Positions 8,409 to 18,977 of a stretch of DNA of 64,000 nucleotides are shown one piece after another. The DNA lies in assembly GCF_002975175.1 (NCBI RefSeq), contig NZ_PCNZ01000006.1:1-64000 (forward strand), read 5' to 3'. The notes below the pieces were generated by a model. The model saw only the letters and a list, made by a program, of their open reading frames with translations, searched no databases and was not told the origin of the DNA. The translations under genes were made by a program, and so were the position numbers. The first letter of the stretch is position 1. Every line of letters starts with the position of its first letter. This DNA comes from Bacillus sp. MYb209 (GTDB taxonomy: Bacteria > Bacillota > Bacilli > Bacillales > Bacillaceae_G).

Positions 8409-9430
8409 TTCTCCAGCTCCCTTTTAACATATGCACGTAAATTCTCAAAGTCGTGACGTGCCTTTCTTTTAACATCTAACAATCTAGACGTTCCTTCTTT
8501 TTCTATCTTTTCTTCTAATTGATCCAAAGCAAAAAATAAATCTTGTTCATATTTCCTTAACCTTCTCATAACGTATTTTTTTAACTCTTGTGTTAATTCT
8601 CGTTTATATACATAAGAATTAATTTCATATACTAGGTTTTCAAAGTACGAATTCAATTCAGATTCTATACTATTTTCAGTATTTTCTAATCCAAAATCTT
8701 TTTTTATACCTTCAAATATTACATCACTTAATTTGTCTTTTTCGGGAAATAAAGTTGACTCATAAACCGCAAAATAATCTGCCAACTGCTTTCTTATCAA
8801 CTCTTTATTTCTTCCCTCTATTTTGATCCTCCTATAAAAACATGAAGGTATTCTAGTAATATTACTTGCAGGGAAGAAGATAAATCCCCCTTTCTGCAAT
8901 TTTATCCTCTCATTGAAACATCCGTGAGTAACTACTTTAAAATTTTTCTTTAAAATTAATTCATTCCTATTCTCCTTCAACATATCGTCATAATATTTTT
9001 CTATATATTCAGAGCTAGGCGAGAAATGCTGAGGTAAACAAAATATATACAAATAACCGTCTTTATATTGCTTTTCTTTCTCGTAAGAGGTAGCAAAATA
9101 TATAGCAACTAAAGCGTTAAATGTAATATCGAGCAATCTACTAGTTGCTAAATAATGTTGTGCTGCTATTGCTTTTTGTAAATTTGTTTTTTCCTCTCTA
9201 CCTATTACATTATAATCATTTAACAAATCAAATAACTTGATCTCTTGTTGTACAGTTAATTTTTGTCGATATAGAGATGGTAATAACTTTGTTCCTTCAT
9301 AATCCCGTGGTTCTCCTCGAAATGCAATAATACTTTTCGGGTTAGAAATTCGTAAGGATTTTCTTAATTCCTTAGTCTCTTTTTCAATTTCTAGCAATAA
9401 ATTAAATAAAGAATCATCTTTTTGCTCCAT
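8384..9430 (-). CDS. FRG-domain protein, first gene of the FRG-AIPR operon
   Basis: This 348-residue protein carries the FRG signature: IIAFRGEPRDYEGTKLLPSL near residue 35, then QHYLATSRLLDITFNALVAIYFATS around 90-115. FRG domains occur in many phage-defence proteins, but their biochemical activity is not settled. The C-terminal third (about 220-348) is highly charged and likely coiled coil (ELTQELKKYVMRRLRKYEQD). The ATG at 9430 is chosen over the one five codons earlier because AGGAG lies 8 bases before it. The stop lies inside the start of the AIPR gene, so the two products are probably made in fixed ratio and may work as a pair. Confidence 0.8.
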   Translation of the reverse strand: MEQKDDSLFNLLLEIEKETKELRKSLRISNPKSIIAFRGEPRDYEGTKLLPSLYRQKLTVQQEIKLFDLLNDYNVIGREEKTNLQKAIAAQHYLATSRLLDITFNALVAIYFATSYEKEKQYKDGYLYIFCLPQHFSPSSEYIEKYYDDMLKENRNELILKKNFKVVTHGCFNERIKLQKGGFIFFPASNITRIPSCFYRRIKIEGRNKELIRKQLADYFAVYESTLFPEKDKLSDVIFEGIKKDFGLENTENSIESELNSYFENLVYEINSYVYKRELTQELKKYVMRRLRKYEQDLFFALDQLEEKIEKEGTSRLLDVKRKARHDFENLRAYVKRELEKCSYQVEI

Positions 9431-9559
9431 TTCGTTTCTCCTCATAGAAATTTTATATAAATTTATTATTTACACCCTGTTACATCGGATAAAAAACAAT
9501 ATACAAATATAATAATATTCATCCATTAAATCTATTTATATGAAATAAATTCCAAAATC

Positions 9560-9568
9560 ATTATACCA
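9560..9568 (-). promoter_or_regulatory. extended -10 promoter of the FRG-AIPR operon
   Basis: The minus strand reads TATGGTATAAT, a perfect -10 hexamer with an upstream TGG extension, about 130 bases before the FRG start. No good -35 is visible. The rest of 9431-9796 is AT-rich and holds no gene. Confidence 0.5.
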
Positions 9569-9796
9569 TATCCAAATTAAAGTAATTATTTAAATAACCC
9601 ACTTAAAAATATGTCCACGATAAAAGTTACGCAATTAAGACTGTTATTCTAAACCTACAGGTATTTTTTATTTATCTTATAAAACACTAAAATCATTCCT
9701 GAAATATTTTTTCAATAATCCTATCACCTTAAATACAAATATTCATATAAAAAAAATCATCCTTTCCCATAACTATAAACATTTTCTAATAGCAAA

Positions 9797-9839
9797 ATAG
9801 CCCTTAAAATTCAATAATTTATTGAATTTTAAGGGCTAT
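9797..9839. terminator. 43-base palindromic terminator after dptH
   Basis: Arms at 9797-9817 and 9819-9839 (ATAGCCCTTAAAATTCAATA and complement) pair perfectly over 21 bases around a single base. T-rich sequence follows on both strands. It ends the dpt operon and insulates the FRG-AIPR operon. Confidence 0.75.
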
Positions 9840-9895
9840 TTAATAGTTTTGAATTCACTACAATAATAAATTTTCTCTGTTTATAAAATGTCTTC

Positions 9896-12800
9896 TCACT
9901 TAAGAAACCTATGAGTTAAAGGACTAATATTAATAATCACAGGACTACTCGACTTCAACGTATTATCCCTCTGTAACATTGGTCCCGAAGTAATACATTG
10001 ACCTTTCTTCAATGTTGCAAGTCGTTTTTCCCACTCTTTACGCACAGCAGAATCTTGAGCAAGGTTTGATGCAATAGCACTAATTTCATTTTCAGGTGGC
10101 ATGAAATACACTTTTTGACTTGAGTTCTGTAATCGTGAAATTTCATCCGTTGTAAATTGCCCTTTTAATGATTGTGTTGCATACCAACCTGACCAGCCAA
10201 ATTTTCTTCCTTCAGTTAAAATTTTGGCACTTGGTGATTTTTCTCTATGATCAAGATTTTGCGCTTCGTCTAAAATAACTGGGAATGGTTTATTTTTATC
10301 CCCGTGGTGCAATTGATAGTTCCAAATATCCCACAGGATAAATTCTGTAATCATAAGCTGTACATCGCGATTAAACCCTGTTAATTGTACAATAAATACT
10401 TTACCTTTTTGGCTCAGTATGTCTCCCCAATCATATACAGCACTATGATTAAATGGATTTTTATCAATGAATGGTTTAATTTGTGACCTTGCTGTTTTAG
10501 CTGGACCAGAAGTATCTTCTTCTAACTCTGCTAATAAAGAATTTAAATTCATATTCTCGCCATATTTATCTAAACCACGCATTACCGCTTCATATATAGC
10601 GTTTTGTTGCTGAATGCCTAAATCTTTATATACAGCTGAAAATACACTTTTAATTCTTTCAGCAACATCTGTATTATCTTCATCGATATAAATTCCTTCA
10701 TCCAATTCTTTTTGATTTCGTTTAAATGGATTTACTGGAAATCTGTCTTTTGCTACCAAAAATTGTTCAATATTATCTTGAAGCTTCTCTTTAAATTCCG
10801 GTTCTAACTTAGAATTCTTGAATCCATCTGTATAGTCAAATATCATACTAGAAATTCCGTTTTGTGCCAGTTCAAGAAGTAAACATTGAATGAAATAGCT
10901 TTTACCTTGCCCTGATTTACCCGAAATTAAAATATGTCTATTTGCTAGCTCTGGGTTTCCGAATTCCCAATATATTTCTTGAGTCGATCCCTCTACTGTT
11001 CCTAACAAGACGCGGATGTCTTTTAACCCCTTTGTTTCCTTTTCTTTTACCGTCTCTTGAGAATGAGGTATAGCTGAAACTACTTTATTGCTAGGATCTT
11101 TTAACTCTTGATTGGAGTCATGATTCTTATTCAATAATCTATCTGGATTAATATCAGTTCCACCCGAATGGATTTTCGTTTTGATTGCCTCAATTTCTTC
11201 TACTACCCCTTCATATCCATCCTCTTCTGTTAATTCCACTAATAGAATATCTTCTTCTATTTTAATTGATCTCCATGCTTGTTCTTTTTTGAATGATAAA
11301 ATTGCACCTTTCCCAATTTTACTATCCAAATTTCCGCTCATTTCATAATCATCATTTAATAATTTTTTCTTTAGTTTTTCAATTTTCTCATAAGATTTTT
11401 CTGGCCAAATGTTATTTGCAATAAATTTCTTTGCATTCGCTAGCAATAACTGTACAAAGAAGTTTCGGAAAAACTTATGTTTAAATACATGTAAACCATC
11501 TTCACTTACTTTAGAAAGTTGCGTATCAAACAATTGCTTAGTAGCATTAATTTGCTCCTTCGCTTTTGCAATAGCACTGTCTTGATTTAAACCAATTTTC
11601 ACTTCCACTGGATAATAATGCACTGATAATTTATCATCTTGTATTTCTACTCCGATTAACAGTAAATCGTCACTATGTGCACCTTTTCCGCCTAGATTTT
11701 TCGCAGAAAATACCCCTTCACTTTTCGTTAACTTTACCGCTCCAGCAACACGCAATATTTCTTCTAATGAGATAGGAACCCATAAAATATTCTCATGATC
11801 TAACGCACTTAATATATATTTCACAGCCGAAATAATACTTAACTTTTCTCTTGAGAATTGTCCCTTACTTCCTATAATTCGTAGCAACCACTCACCATTT
11901 AAACTATTGAAAGCTCTAATAGCTGTATTGATTTTTTCAGGTGTCGATACAATTTCTTTTTCTGCCAAATACTGTTCGATAACTGTTCGATACTGTCTTG
12001 CTTTATCCGTTACTGTAATTGCATCATACTGGCTTGATGAAGAATATTGATCACTATAGTGGATGACCAATAAATTACGTGATGACTCTTGGAAGAAATC
12101 TAAACCAACATTAGGCTCAATAAATGTTACCCAATAAGAAGACTCATATAAATGTTCTAGAACTTGTTCATCATAAGTAGATGTTCTCGTAACAATTGTT
12201 TCATTCTTACGGTAAGGGTTTGTACCATCGTTATTTAAATTACTTCCTAATTCGTTCATTCTTCTAGCAGTTTGAATTAACAAATGTTCATCATTCAATA
12301 CATTTTTCAATCCAAAGCCTGTACGATAATCTATTTCTGTACTAATAGATGATAGAGATGATAACATTCCATTTAAAGATAATCCTGTTTCAATATCTTC
12401 CATTGTACTTTTCGCATGCTTCTCATTTGAAATCATTTTATAGAATGAAATATGAGCGTAACCATATTCTTTCGTACCTATAAGTTTATAGTAGAAAACA
12501 TTTTCTCGAATCAGCCTTAATACGTCTACAGCATCAAGATTCTTTGATGCTAGCGATAATTCAAAGAACTCCTCGAATTTTTGAACATCATCATATATAG
12601 AAAACTTTTCAAAGGCACTTAATATATTATTCTCATGATATAAAGCAACCTCTACTGGTATAATTTTTAATGGTCCTTTTTTATCTATCTGCTTCTTAAT
12701 AAAATGCACTAACCCTCTTACGACTTCTTTATCATTATTTATATTAATAACATTGATTCGTATTGGAGACTTAGATTCTTGTAAAAATAAGTATTGGAAA

Positions 12801-14983
12801 TGCTCCACAAATTGTTGAAGCTTTTCTTCAACTACATTAGCTAAAAATGCATTAGATTCTCCAATCGCCACCTTATGAAGTGGTTCATAAACAATCCATT
12901 CAGGTGCTTCATTTTGAGCAACTGGTCGATACAATTCATCATTCTGTCCATATATATATGGCAATAGATTGTTAGGATGCAGACGATTTAAAATATGCAT
13001 TTCAACTACTTCATTTTTAATTTCATCATTAATACTTAACTGGTAGGCAACATTAAGAGGATGCAACGGTGTTAGTATAACTCTTTGTTCCTCCTCAATA
13101 ACTCCCAATTTAAACAGATTCTTTTCTTCTTCTTTTAGCATTACATTTTCTGGTATATGAGCAATGCTTTCGTTAAAAGCTTTCAAGTATCTTATAGATA
13201 CCTCTCTTAATTGATCATCCACAAAACAAAGACTAGGAACCGTATTATTAAATTTATAGTAATTTAATAATTCTTGGTACGCATCTCTCAATGATGGATT
13301 AATTGATAATTCAACCTTATTTAGACCTGATACTCCTCTAACTGCAAAAGCAATTTCATTTTCAATCCATACTCTCTCGTCTTGCAAATAATTTCGAAAT
13401 CCTTCTCGTGCTGAAAATTCCCTTGCACTCTGTTTTAATTTATTTGTATCAAGGTTATATTCGAAACTTTCTTGATGTTCTCTTTTTAATTTCCATACCC
13501 TTTCTCCTGATACCGGAACAGTCTTTGCAACTTGCTCTCTAATAAGAATAGGGATTAAAGTTGTTTCAATTTGAACAGAAAAGGATAAGCTATCATCATT
13601 CCATGCAGGGGAAGATTCAGAGACTTCAAAACTTCCTCCTTGCCAATTTATAATCTGTGCATCTTCTTCAATAAATAATTCTTCTGGTTCACTAGAAATA
13701 TCCCCAAAAACAATACATTCTTCGGCTTTATTCATAACTATATTTTTCTTATTCATATTCACTTCATAAATTGTTTGGAGAGATTGTAAAAACGCGGCTT
13801 CACATTCTACAACAGCAATATGAAACTCATATTTCGACTTAGATTGCATCTTATGTGTATATGCAACTTTATGGAATGAAGTCACATTTTGCTTATGCAC
13901 TAAACTTACAGTTAGCTTTTTCCCAGATACCACACAAAAATCCTGTGAATTTTTATGAATGTATTCCTTCTTCACCTTTTCTTCAAATTCAAAGTTTATG
14001 TTGATATTTTCTACCTGTGTAGGATTAAAAACAATAATATGGCGTTTACGTCTCCCAGCCTTTGTCTCAGCTTGTGCTTTTTCCCAATATAACAGGCCTT
14101 CTTTTGAATATTTCTTTGCTGATTCAATATATTCTAATGGACAATCTATTTCAGTCATTTTGTCGTAAGAATCTTTAACAAGAACATAATCCGCTTGCTG
14201 CCAATCTTCCTTCTTTAGACGAGAAACACCTTTCTCATCGAATAATTTTTCTAATTGACTCTCTAAATGCTCATACTCGTGCATATGTTGTACTTTCTCA
14301 AAGAATGAAGCATTTTCTTCTAGCCTTTTTTTCATTTGAGCTGAAGTAAATTGATTTAAATTTTCATCATAGAAAATACCTAGATTAGAATAATCTTCTC
14401 TCGCAATCTCTTGTTTTGATAAAAACCCAAGAATTTCTTCATAATCCCAAAGAGATGGTCGCACAATTGTATCATCTAATTTTTTACGTAAATAAAATGA
14501 TAGCACTTCCTTCTCTTCTTTGTTTAGAGAAGAAGTTTCAATTTCTTCTTTTAATGTTTTTAAAATTGATTTTACATTAAATGGCATACCTTCTTTTTGT
14601 AAATCACTGCTACCACCCTTAATACTGTCCAGTGTCTCATGACATACACTAAGTAAAGCTGTTTTCTCCCAAACATCCTTTTGTTCACCGACTTCATTAC
14701 GAAGTGTTACTAAAAAGTCAGGAGTCACATTAGCTGATGTTGTCGCAACAACTACCTTCATTTCCTCTGAAACCTTAATAGCAATTGTTTCGTATGGAGT
14801 TCCTTGCTTATGCTGATAATAAAACGCCTGCGATAAATCTTGTTCTTTTAATGTGTCATAAAACGCTTTTACTTGTTCATGATTATCAAATTGAAGATAA
14901 AATCGCTCTCCACCTCTAAGATTTTCCGCTTCTAAATAATTTATTAGTTTATCTGAAAGATAATTATAAAATTGGTTTAACAT
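9896..14983 (-). CDS. dptH: DptH-like HerA/FtsK ATPase of the phosphorothioation-dependent restriction type
   Basis: This 1695-residue protein has the size and layout of DptH/DndH. The C-terminal ATPase domain has Walker A GKSGQGKS (about residue 1355), Walker B ILDEAQNLD (about 1574) and the sensor ATQSLKG, as in HerA/FtsK translocases. A PD-(D/E)XK-like motif is seen before it: SDDLLLIGV near 1104 and PVEVKIGLN near 1128. In known systems DptF, DptG and DptH restrict DNA without phosphorothioate. The ATG at 14983 has GGTG 9 bases upstream; the longer frame adds seven residues from GTG. It overlaps dptG by 20 bases and ends at a strong terminator. No dnd modification gene is present nearby. 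Confidence 0.8.
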   Translation of the reverse strand: MLNQFYNYLSDKLINYLEAENLRGGERFYLQFDNHEQVKAFYDTLKEQDLSQAFYYQHKQGTPYETIAIKVSEEMKVVVATTSANVTPDFLVTLRNEVGEQKDVWEKTALLSVCHETLDSIKGGSSDLQKEGMPFNVKSILKTLKEEIETSSLNKEEKEVLSFYLRKKLDDTIVRPSLWDYEEILGFLSKQEIAREDYSNLGIFYDENLNQFTSAQMKKRLEENASFFEKVQHMHEYEHLESQLEKLFDEKGVSRLKKEDWQQADYVLVKDSYDKMTEIDCPLEYIESAKKYSKEGLLYWEKAQAETKAGRRKRHIIVFNPTQVENININFEFEEKVKKEYIHKNSQDFCVVSGKKLTVSLVHKQNVTSFHKVAYTHKMQSKSKYEFHIAVVECEAAFLQSLQTIYEVNMNKKNIVMNKAEECIVFGDISSEPEELFIEEDAQIINWQGGSFEVSESSPAWNDDSLSFSVQIETTLIPILIREQVAKTVPVSGERVWKLKREHQESFEYNLDTNKLKQSAREFSAREGFRNYLQDERVWIENEIAFAVRGVSGLNKVELSINPSLRDAYQELLNYYKFNNTVPSLCFVDDQLREVSIRYLKAFNESIAHIPENVMLKEEEKNLFKLGVIEEEQRVILTPLHPLNVAYQLSINDEIKNEVVEMHILNRLHPNNLLPYIYGQNDELYRPVAQNEAPEWIVYEPLHKVAIGESNAFLANVVEEKLQQFVEHFQYLFLQESKSPIRINVININNDKEVVRGLVHFIKKQIDKKGPLKIIPVEVALYHENNILSAFEKFSIYDDVQKFEEFFELSLASKNLDAVDVLRLIRENVFYYKLIGTKEYGYAHISFYKMISNEKHAKSTMEDIETGLSLNGMLSSLSSISTEIDYRTGFGLKNVLNDEHLLIQTARRMNELGSNLNNDGTNPYRKNETIVTRTSTYDEQVLEHLYESSYWVTFIEPNVGLDFFQESSRNLLVIHYSDQYSSSSQYDAITVTDKARQYRTVIEQYLAEKEIVSTPEKINTAIRAFNSLNGEWLLRIIGSKGQFSREKLSIISAVKYILSALDHENILWVPISLEEILRVAGAVKLTKSEGVFSAKNLGGKGAHSDDLLLIGVEIQDDKLSVHYYPVEVKIGLNQDSAIAKAKEQINATKQLFDTQLSKVSEDGLHVFKHKFFRNFFVQLLLANAKKFIANNIWPEKSYEKIEKLKKKLLNDDYEMSGNLDSKIGKGAILSFKKEQAWRSIKIEEDILLVELTEEDGYEGVVEEIEAIKTKIHSGGTDINPDRLLNKNHDSNQELKDPSNKVVSAIPHSQETVKEKETKGLKDIRVLLGTVEGSTQEIYWEFGNPELANRHILISGKSGQGKSYFIQCLLLELAQNGISSMIFDYTDGFKNSKLEPEFKEKLQDNIEQFLVAKDRFPVNPFKRNQKELDEGIYIDEDNTDVAERIKSVFSAVYKDLGIQQQNAIYEAVMRGLDKYGENMNLNSLLAELEEDTSGPAKTARSQIKPFIDKNPFNHSAVYDWGDILSQKGKVFIVQLTGFNRDVQLMITEFILWDIWNYQLHHGDKNKPFPVILDEAQNLDHREKSPSAKILTEGRKFGWSGWYATQSLKGQFTTDEISRLQNSSQKVYFMPPENEISAIASNLAQDSAVRKEWEKRLATLKKGQCITSGPMLQRDNTLKSSSPVIINISPLTHRFLK

Positions 14984-16349
14984 ACTGTGCATCACCGCTA
15001 TCACTTTTTTTGTCTATTAAATTCAGCTTATCAAATAACTGTACAATTTCTTCTTTTGAGTACCGATCAAAGAATAAACCTCTAGCCTCTAAATCTATAA
15101 ATACTTGCTTCAAAGGTTTTCTTTCCTTTTTCAAACTCAATGCTGTTAGTAGCAATAACATATCTTGACTAATATTAAGCATATAACCAAGTGAACCTCG
15201 AGTTTTTAAGAAATATTTTTTTCCAACCTCTTCTATTGATAAAGAATATCTATGTCGAGGTCCTTGCATCGTATCTTTTTCATAAGCTTCTTCTATACTA
15301 CGGAATAAAGATTGTACAAGCGTATCATATTCTAATTCTAATTTTTCTTCATAAACCCCAAGACCTACATGTCTTCTATATTCCATAACCCAATCACAAA
15401 GCATCTCTAAAAATACTTTTTTATCCTCATCGGATAATTGCTGATATGTTTCCTTTAATTCAGGATAGCCACATGCTTTTTCTACTCCCATTAAGAAATT
15501 TAAATGTTCTAAGCAATTAATATGAAGTAGTAAATGTCTACCTGTATCTTTAATCATTTGATAGCCATGAGTATAACCTTTTCTATTCTTACTCGTAGAC
15601 TCCCAGTCAAGTGTAAAATAAACTTCGTTGTTCTCACTAAAGTTCGCTTTCCCAACTTGTGAAAGCTTTAAAGTCAATTGAGTAATATATAAGAAGTAAT
15701 AATAGCTAAGAAACAAGTGATAATGGGTTCTAAAATAATCTTTATGCTCCGCTAAAAATTGAAAATCTTCTTTGAATATCTTCGAAATAAATGGAATTTG
15801 ATTAACATAACGGCGTTCTTTCTCGTCTTTCTCTAAATGATTTAATTGCTTTAACACAAGACGCGACATTAAATCTGTTGAATCACTTTTTCCAAAAATC
15901 TCTTTTACTGTTTCTTCCTCACCTAATAAGACATCTAAAAGAAACCTAGCAATATCTTGTTCTCCTTTTTTATCTGCACTTTCACTTAACGGTAAATATT
16001 GAAATAAATGCAAATGAAAAATTTTAATTGTATTGTCACTATCTTGTAAAAAGGTACGTAATATTTGTTCAAAGTGCGACTTATCTTGCTTTGATACATC
16101 AACAGATTTACTAATCTCCCCAATAAGTTCTTCTAGGTTAACTTCCATTTTCAACTTATTTCCGCTGACAAGACGCGTGAATTCTCCTAATACTCCCTGA
16201 AACCCTTTTACGAATTTTGCCCGCTCTGTTCCTCGTGTAGAGAAGGGGAACAGAGGAGCTTTTTTATTTATTGTATGTTTTAATCCTAATTTTTCCTGCT
16301 TAATACTCAGCGAACTTTTCAAATCCTCTAAATTCTCTCTTACAATCAT
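14964..16349 (-). CDS. dptG: DptG-like restriction protein
   Basis: This 461-residue protein has no motif that I can name. Its length, its position between dptF and dptH, and its charged, largely helical sequence fit DptG of phosphorothioation-dependent restriction systems. AAGGGA lies 8 bases before the ATG, the spacing to dptF is three bases, and the stop lies within the start of dptH, so the three genes are translationally linked. It likely bridges the DptF and DptH ATPases. The name rests mainly on context. Confidence 0.7.
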   Translation of the reverse strand: MIVRENLEDLKSSLSIKQEKLGLKHTINKKAPLFPFSTRGTERAKFVKGFQGVLGEFTRLVSGNKLKMEVNLEELIGEISKSVDVSKQDKSHFEQILRTFLQDSDNTIKIFHLHLFQYLPLSESADKKGEQDIARFLLDVLLGEEETVKEIFGKSDSTDLMSRLVLKQLNHLEKDEKERRYVNQIPFISKIFKEDFQFLAEHKDYFRTHYHLFLSYYYFLYITQLTLKLSQVGKANFSENNEVYFTLDWESTSKNRKGYTHGYQMIKDTGRHLLLHINCLEHLNFLMGVEKACGYPELKETYQQLSDEDKKVFLEMLCDWVMEYRRHVGLGVYEEKLELEYDTLVQSLFRSIEEAYEKDTMQGPRHRYSLSIEEVGKKYFLKTRGSLGYMLNISQDMLLLLTALSLKKERKPLKQVFIDLEARGLFFDRYSKEEIVQLFDKLNLIDKKSDSGDAQYVKPIL

Positions 16350-16352
16350 TTT

Positions 16353-18719
16353 CTAATCCCTTCTAAACGTAAATTCTTCAAAATCTTCGTCGTATGTTAG
16401 TTTAAACATTCCATTCTCATTAGATTGAACAAACAGTAATTCTTTTTCTCTATTTCCTAATTTCATTATCTTATCCACAAATTCAACGAACTGAATACAA
16501 TCTTCTTTATCCTTTTTATTCGGGCGATAACCTTTTGAAAGTTTAACCATCATTTCATATAACGGATAATCAAGTTCTAAATATACAGGAGCTACTTTAT
16601 CTTCATTGGAAAAAGCAAGTAATATATTTAATTTAAATCGATTTAAAACCTCTGGTTCTACCCCTTTCAAATGTCCTACAAACGGCTTGATTTTAAGAGA
16701 CTGTGCAACCTGAGTAGTATCATTTGAATAATCCATAAATACATAATCCGACTTCGGACTTCCGTTCCATAAGAAAATTGATTTTCTCGCTAAATTATAC
16801 ATATCTTTTAAATCAGATCGATTTCCCTTATTAAAAGCATATAAATATTCCATATATTTTTTATAATTTTCATCCGCGAACATTTCATTTAAAACTGGAG
16901 ATAAAAAGAATGACATACGTATTAACGTTTTATTGAATACCTGTCTAGATGAATCACTTAACTCAAAGAAAGGCCCCATCTCTTCTAGCCCTTCTATCCA
17001 TCCATCAAGTCCATGTAAATCTAAATGTTTTTGGAAAGTATTCTTCATATTTACTGAGTTGTTTAGCTCAATTAGCATTTGATCTACACTATTTGATCGA
17101 AGATGAATAGGATCCATTTTAGCAATAACTGCTAGTAGATTTGATTTTTCTTGACCATCAAATAATAAATTCGGCAATAAAGCTTCTGTTTTTTCCATCA
17201 TACCTGCCCCAAGAAAATCTTCATTCCCATGAGAAGGTACTAAAATATCATAAATAAAATTAAGCATGGAGCGTGTCGAAATAATCATCTTATGCTTAAC
17301 TATTGCTTCAATTAATATGCTTAAAACACCATCTCGTATCTGTTGCTGTTGCAATAACTCATAATTCACCATAAAGAATCCATTTATACCACGTTTCTTA
17401 TCCTTCAAATAAGCTTGATAGAATGGATTTCTTTCTGACTCAACTACAATTCGCTTAAAAATAGATGAAAAGTAATCCGATTTTGGCCCTTCGCTAGTTA
17501 ATTCAAAAGGTTGATAATCACTAAAGCTAATCAAGTGAAAATTACCGCTTTGTTGATTAGTAGCAACTTCATTTGCCTCGAATATTCCTGATTCCTCAAT
17601 AAACTTTGTTAAAGTTTGATAATGCTTTTTTGCATAATCTGATTCAATAAAGTTATGCAGCACCCCTAAGTTAATAGCTAAAATTAACTTATATCCAGAA
17701 CCGTCAATCTCACTATCACTATACGGCTTTAATACTTCCGCTAATGTATCAAGAGAACTCTTTTGTGGATCAAAACTTTCCGTAGCATCATTATGAACCG
17801 AAAATTCTTCCATCAATTCAGGATATTTATTTTTCACATACGATAATAAATGTGATTTCCCATCTCCAACGCTACCACACAAGAAAATTAATTGACTTGT
17901 ATTTTTCCCTGCTGCTGTTGTTAGAGCAGACATCATATCGTTCTGTATCGTTCTTTCAACATGTAAATAATCCTTGAAAGAACTAAATTCATTAGGATTT
18001 TCGATAGCCTCTTGAGATGATTCTTTCAGCTTCGAGATTTCTGCTAGTAAATAGCTCTCTCCTTCTCCTAAAATAAAGTCATGGTACTCCAAGATTTCAT
18101 CTGTTTCTTCATTATTAACCACAGATTGTCTATCTTCAATTTCTAATCCCACTGCAATCTCAGAGTTATTTATCTCTATTAATTCCTCAGGTTGATTAGG
18201 CATATTTTGTTTACTTGCAACCTCAATTAGTAATTTTAGCTTTTCTTCTAAACTAGCAGATATCTTTTCTTCCAATCTCTCTACAATATGCAAACTACTC
18301 TTCGGCTGTGGGTGTTTATATTTCGGCGCAACAAATTTATAACTCCCGTATACTTCCATAAACCACACTGCAATTTGGAATAGATTTTTATGCATTTTAA
18401 AGGCACTCTCTACTCCACTTTCAATATGTTCATGCGCCGCTTTATTTCCTAAATAGCGAACTGTATCAAATGAACGTGAAATTTCTTTTGATAAAATATC
18501 TTCTCTTTCTAATTTTTGAATACGATCTACTTGCTTTAAATATTGAATATCGTACAATTCATGTTCTTCTGCAATGCGTTTTGATAATAACTCCGAGAAT
18601 ACTCTTCCCTTAATTAAAACCGCTTGGGGATCTTGATAAAAAATATTTTCAATATCCCTGCCAATTTCCACTAACTCAGGGAATATATCTTGTAGAAAAT
18701 CAAATGTATATTTCTCCAA
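16353..18719 (-). CDS. dptF: DptF-like P-loop restriction protein
   Basis: This 788-residue protein begins with a DUF4145-like helical domain (RYLGNKAAHEHIESG near residue 90), also seen in type I restriction subunits. After a linker it has a P-loop ATPase with LIFLCGSVGDGKSHLLS at about 280-295, typical of DptF. The start is TTG with AGAGGTG about 9 bases upstream; no better ATG exists near the conserved N-terminus. A -10 box (TATAAT) is found at 18767-18772, and a terminator separates it from the methyltransferase gene, so dptFGH has its own promoter. It is expected to act in the cytoplasm with DptG and DptH. Confidence 0.8.
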   Translation of the reverse strand: MEKYTFDFLQDIFPELVEIGRDIENIFYQDPQAVLIKGRVFSELLSKRIAEEHELYDIQYLKQVDRIQKLEREDILSKEISRSFDTVRYLGNKAAHEHIESGVESAFKMHKNLFQIAVWFMEVYGSYKFVAPKYKHPQPKSSLHIVERLEEKISASLEEKLKLLIEVASKQNMPNQPEELIEINNSEIAVGLEIEDRQSVVNNEETDEILEYHDFILGEGESYLLAEISKLKESSQEAIENPNEFSSFKDYLHVERTIQNDMMSALTTAAGKNTSQLIFLCGSVGDGKSHLLSYVKNKYPELMEEFSVHNDATESFDPQKSSLDTLAEVLKPYSDSEIDGSGYKLILAINLGVLHNFIESDYAKKHYQTLTKFIEESGIFEANEVATNQQSGNFHLISFSDYQPFELTSEGPKSDYFSSIFKRIVVESERNPFYQAYLKDKKRGINGFFMVNYELLQQQQIRDGVLSILIEAIVKHKMIISTRSMLNFIYDILVPSHGNEDFLGAGMMEKTEALLPNLLFDGQEKSNLLAVIAKMDPIHLRSNSVDQMLIELNNSVNMKNTFQKHLDLHGLDGWIEGLEEMGPFFELSDSSRQVFNKTLIRMSFFLSPVLNEMFADENYKKYMEYLYAFNKGNRSDLKDMYNLARKSIFLWNGSPKSDYVFMDYSNDTTQVAQSLKIKPFVGHLKGVEPEVLNRFKLNILLAFSNEDKVAPVYLELDYPLYEMMVKLSKGYRPNKKDKEDCIQFVEFVDKIMKLGNREKELLFVQSNENGMFKLTYDEDFEEFTFRRD

Positions 18720-18766
18720 TGATGTAACACCTCTTAGTATAAAAATACGTTTCGAATATATTCCAT

Positions 18767-18772
18767 ATTATA
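18767..18772 (-). promoter_or_regulatory. -10 box of the dptFGH promoter
   Basis: A perfect TATAAT on the minus strand lies about 48 bases before the TTG start of dptF. The -35 region is weak (CAACAA at 17 bases), so the level may be low or need an activator. Confidence 0.45.
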
Positions 18773-18884
18773 CAATATCTATAGAAGAATTGTTGGTATT
18801 AAGAAAAAAGGAAATTAGTGGATTATTCATTCATGATAAAATTAATTATTTCCCACTACTCCATTCTTCATTTTAAAAAATCAC

Positions 18885-18926
18885 ATAAAAAATAACCTGA
18901 GTCTATAACTATAGAACCCAGGTTAT
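18885..18926 (-). terminator. terminator of the cytosine methyltransferase gene
   Basis: ATAACCTG and CAGGTTAT (18892-18899 and 18919-18926) enclose a partly paired loop, and a run of T follows on the minus strand. It separates the methyltransferase transcript from dptFGH. Confidence 0.7.
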
Positions 18927-18977
18927 CCAACGCTTTATACTTTTAAAATTCTCACAAACATATGCTATATTAATTTT

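Noticed and set aside
9896-18719. BREX or DISARM system
   Set aside because: There is no PglX/PglZ, BrxL or DISARM-type helicase/DUF1998 gene. The P-loop protein with GSVGDGKS plus the 1700-residue HerA-like protein fits DptF and DptH better.
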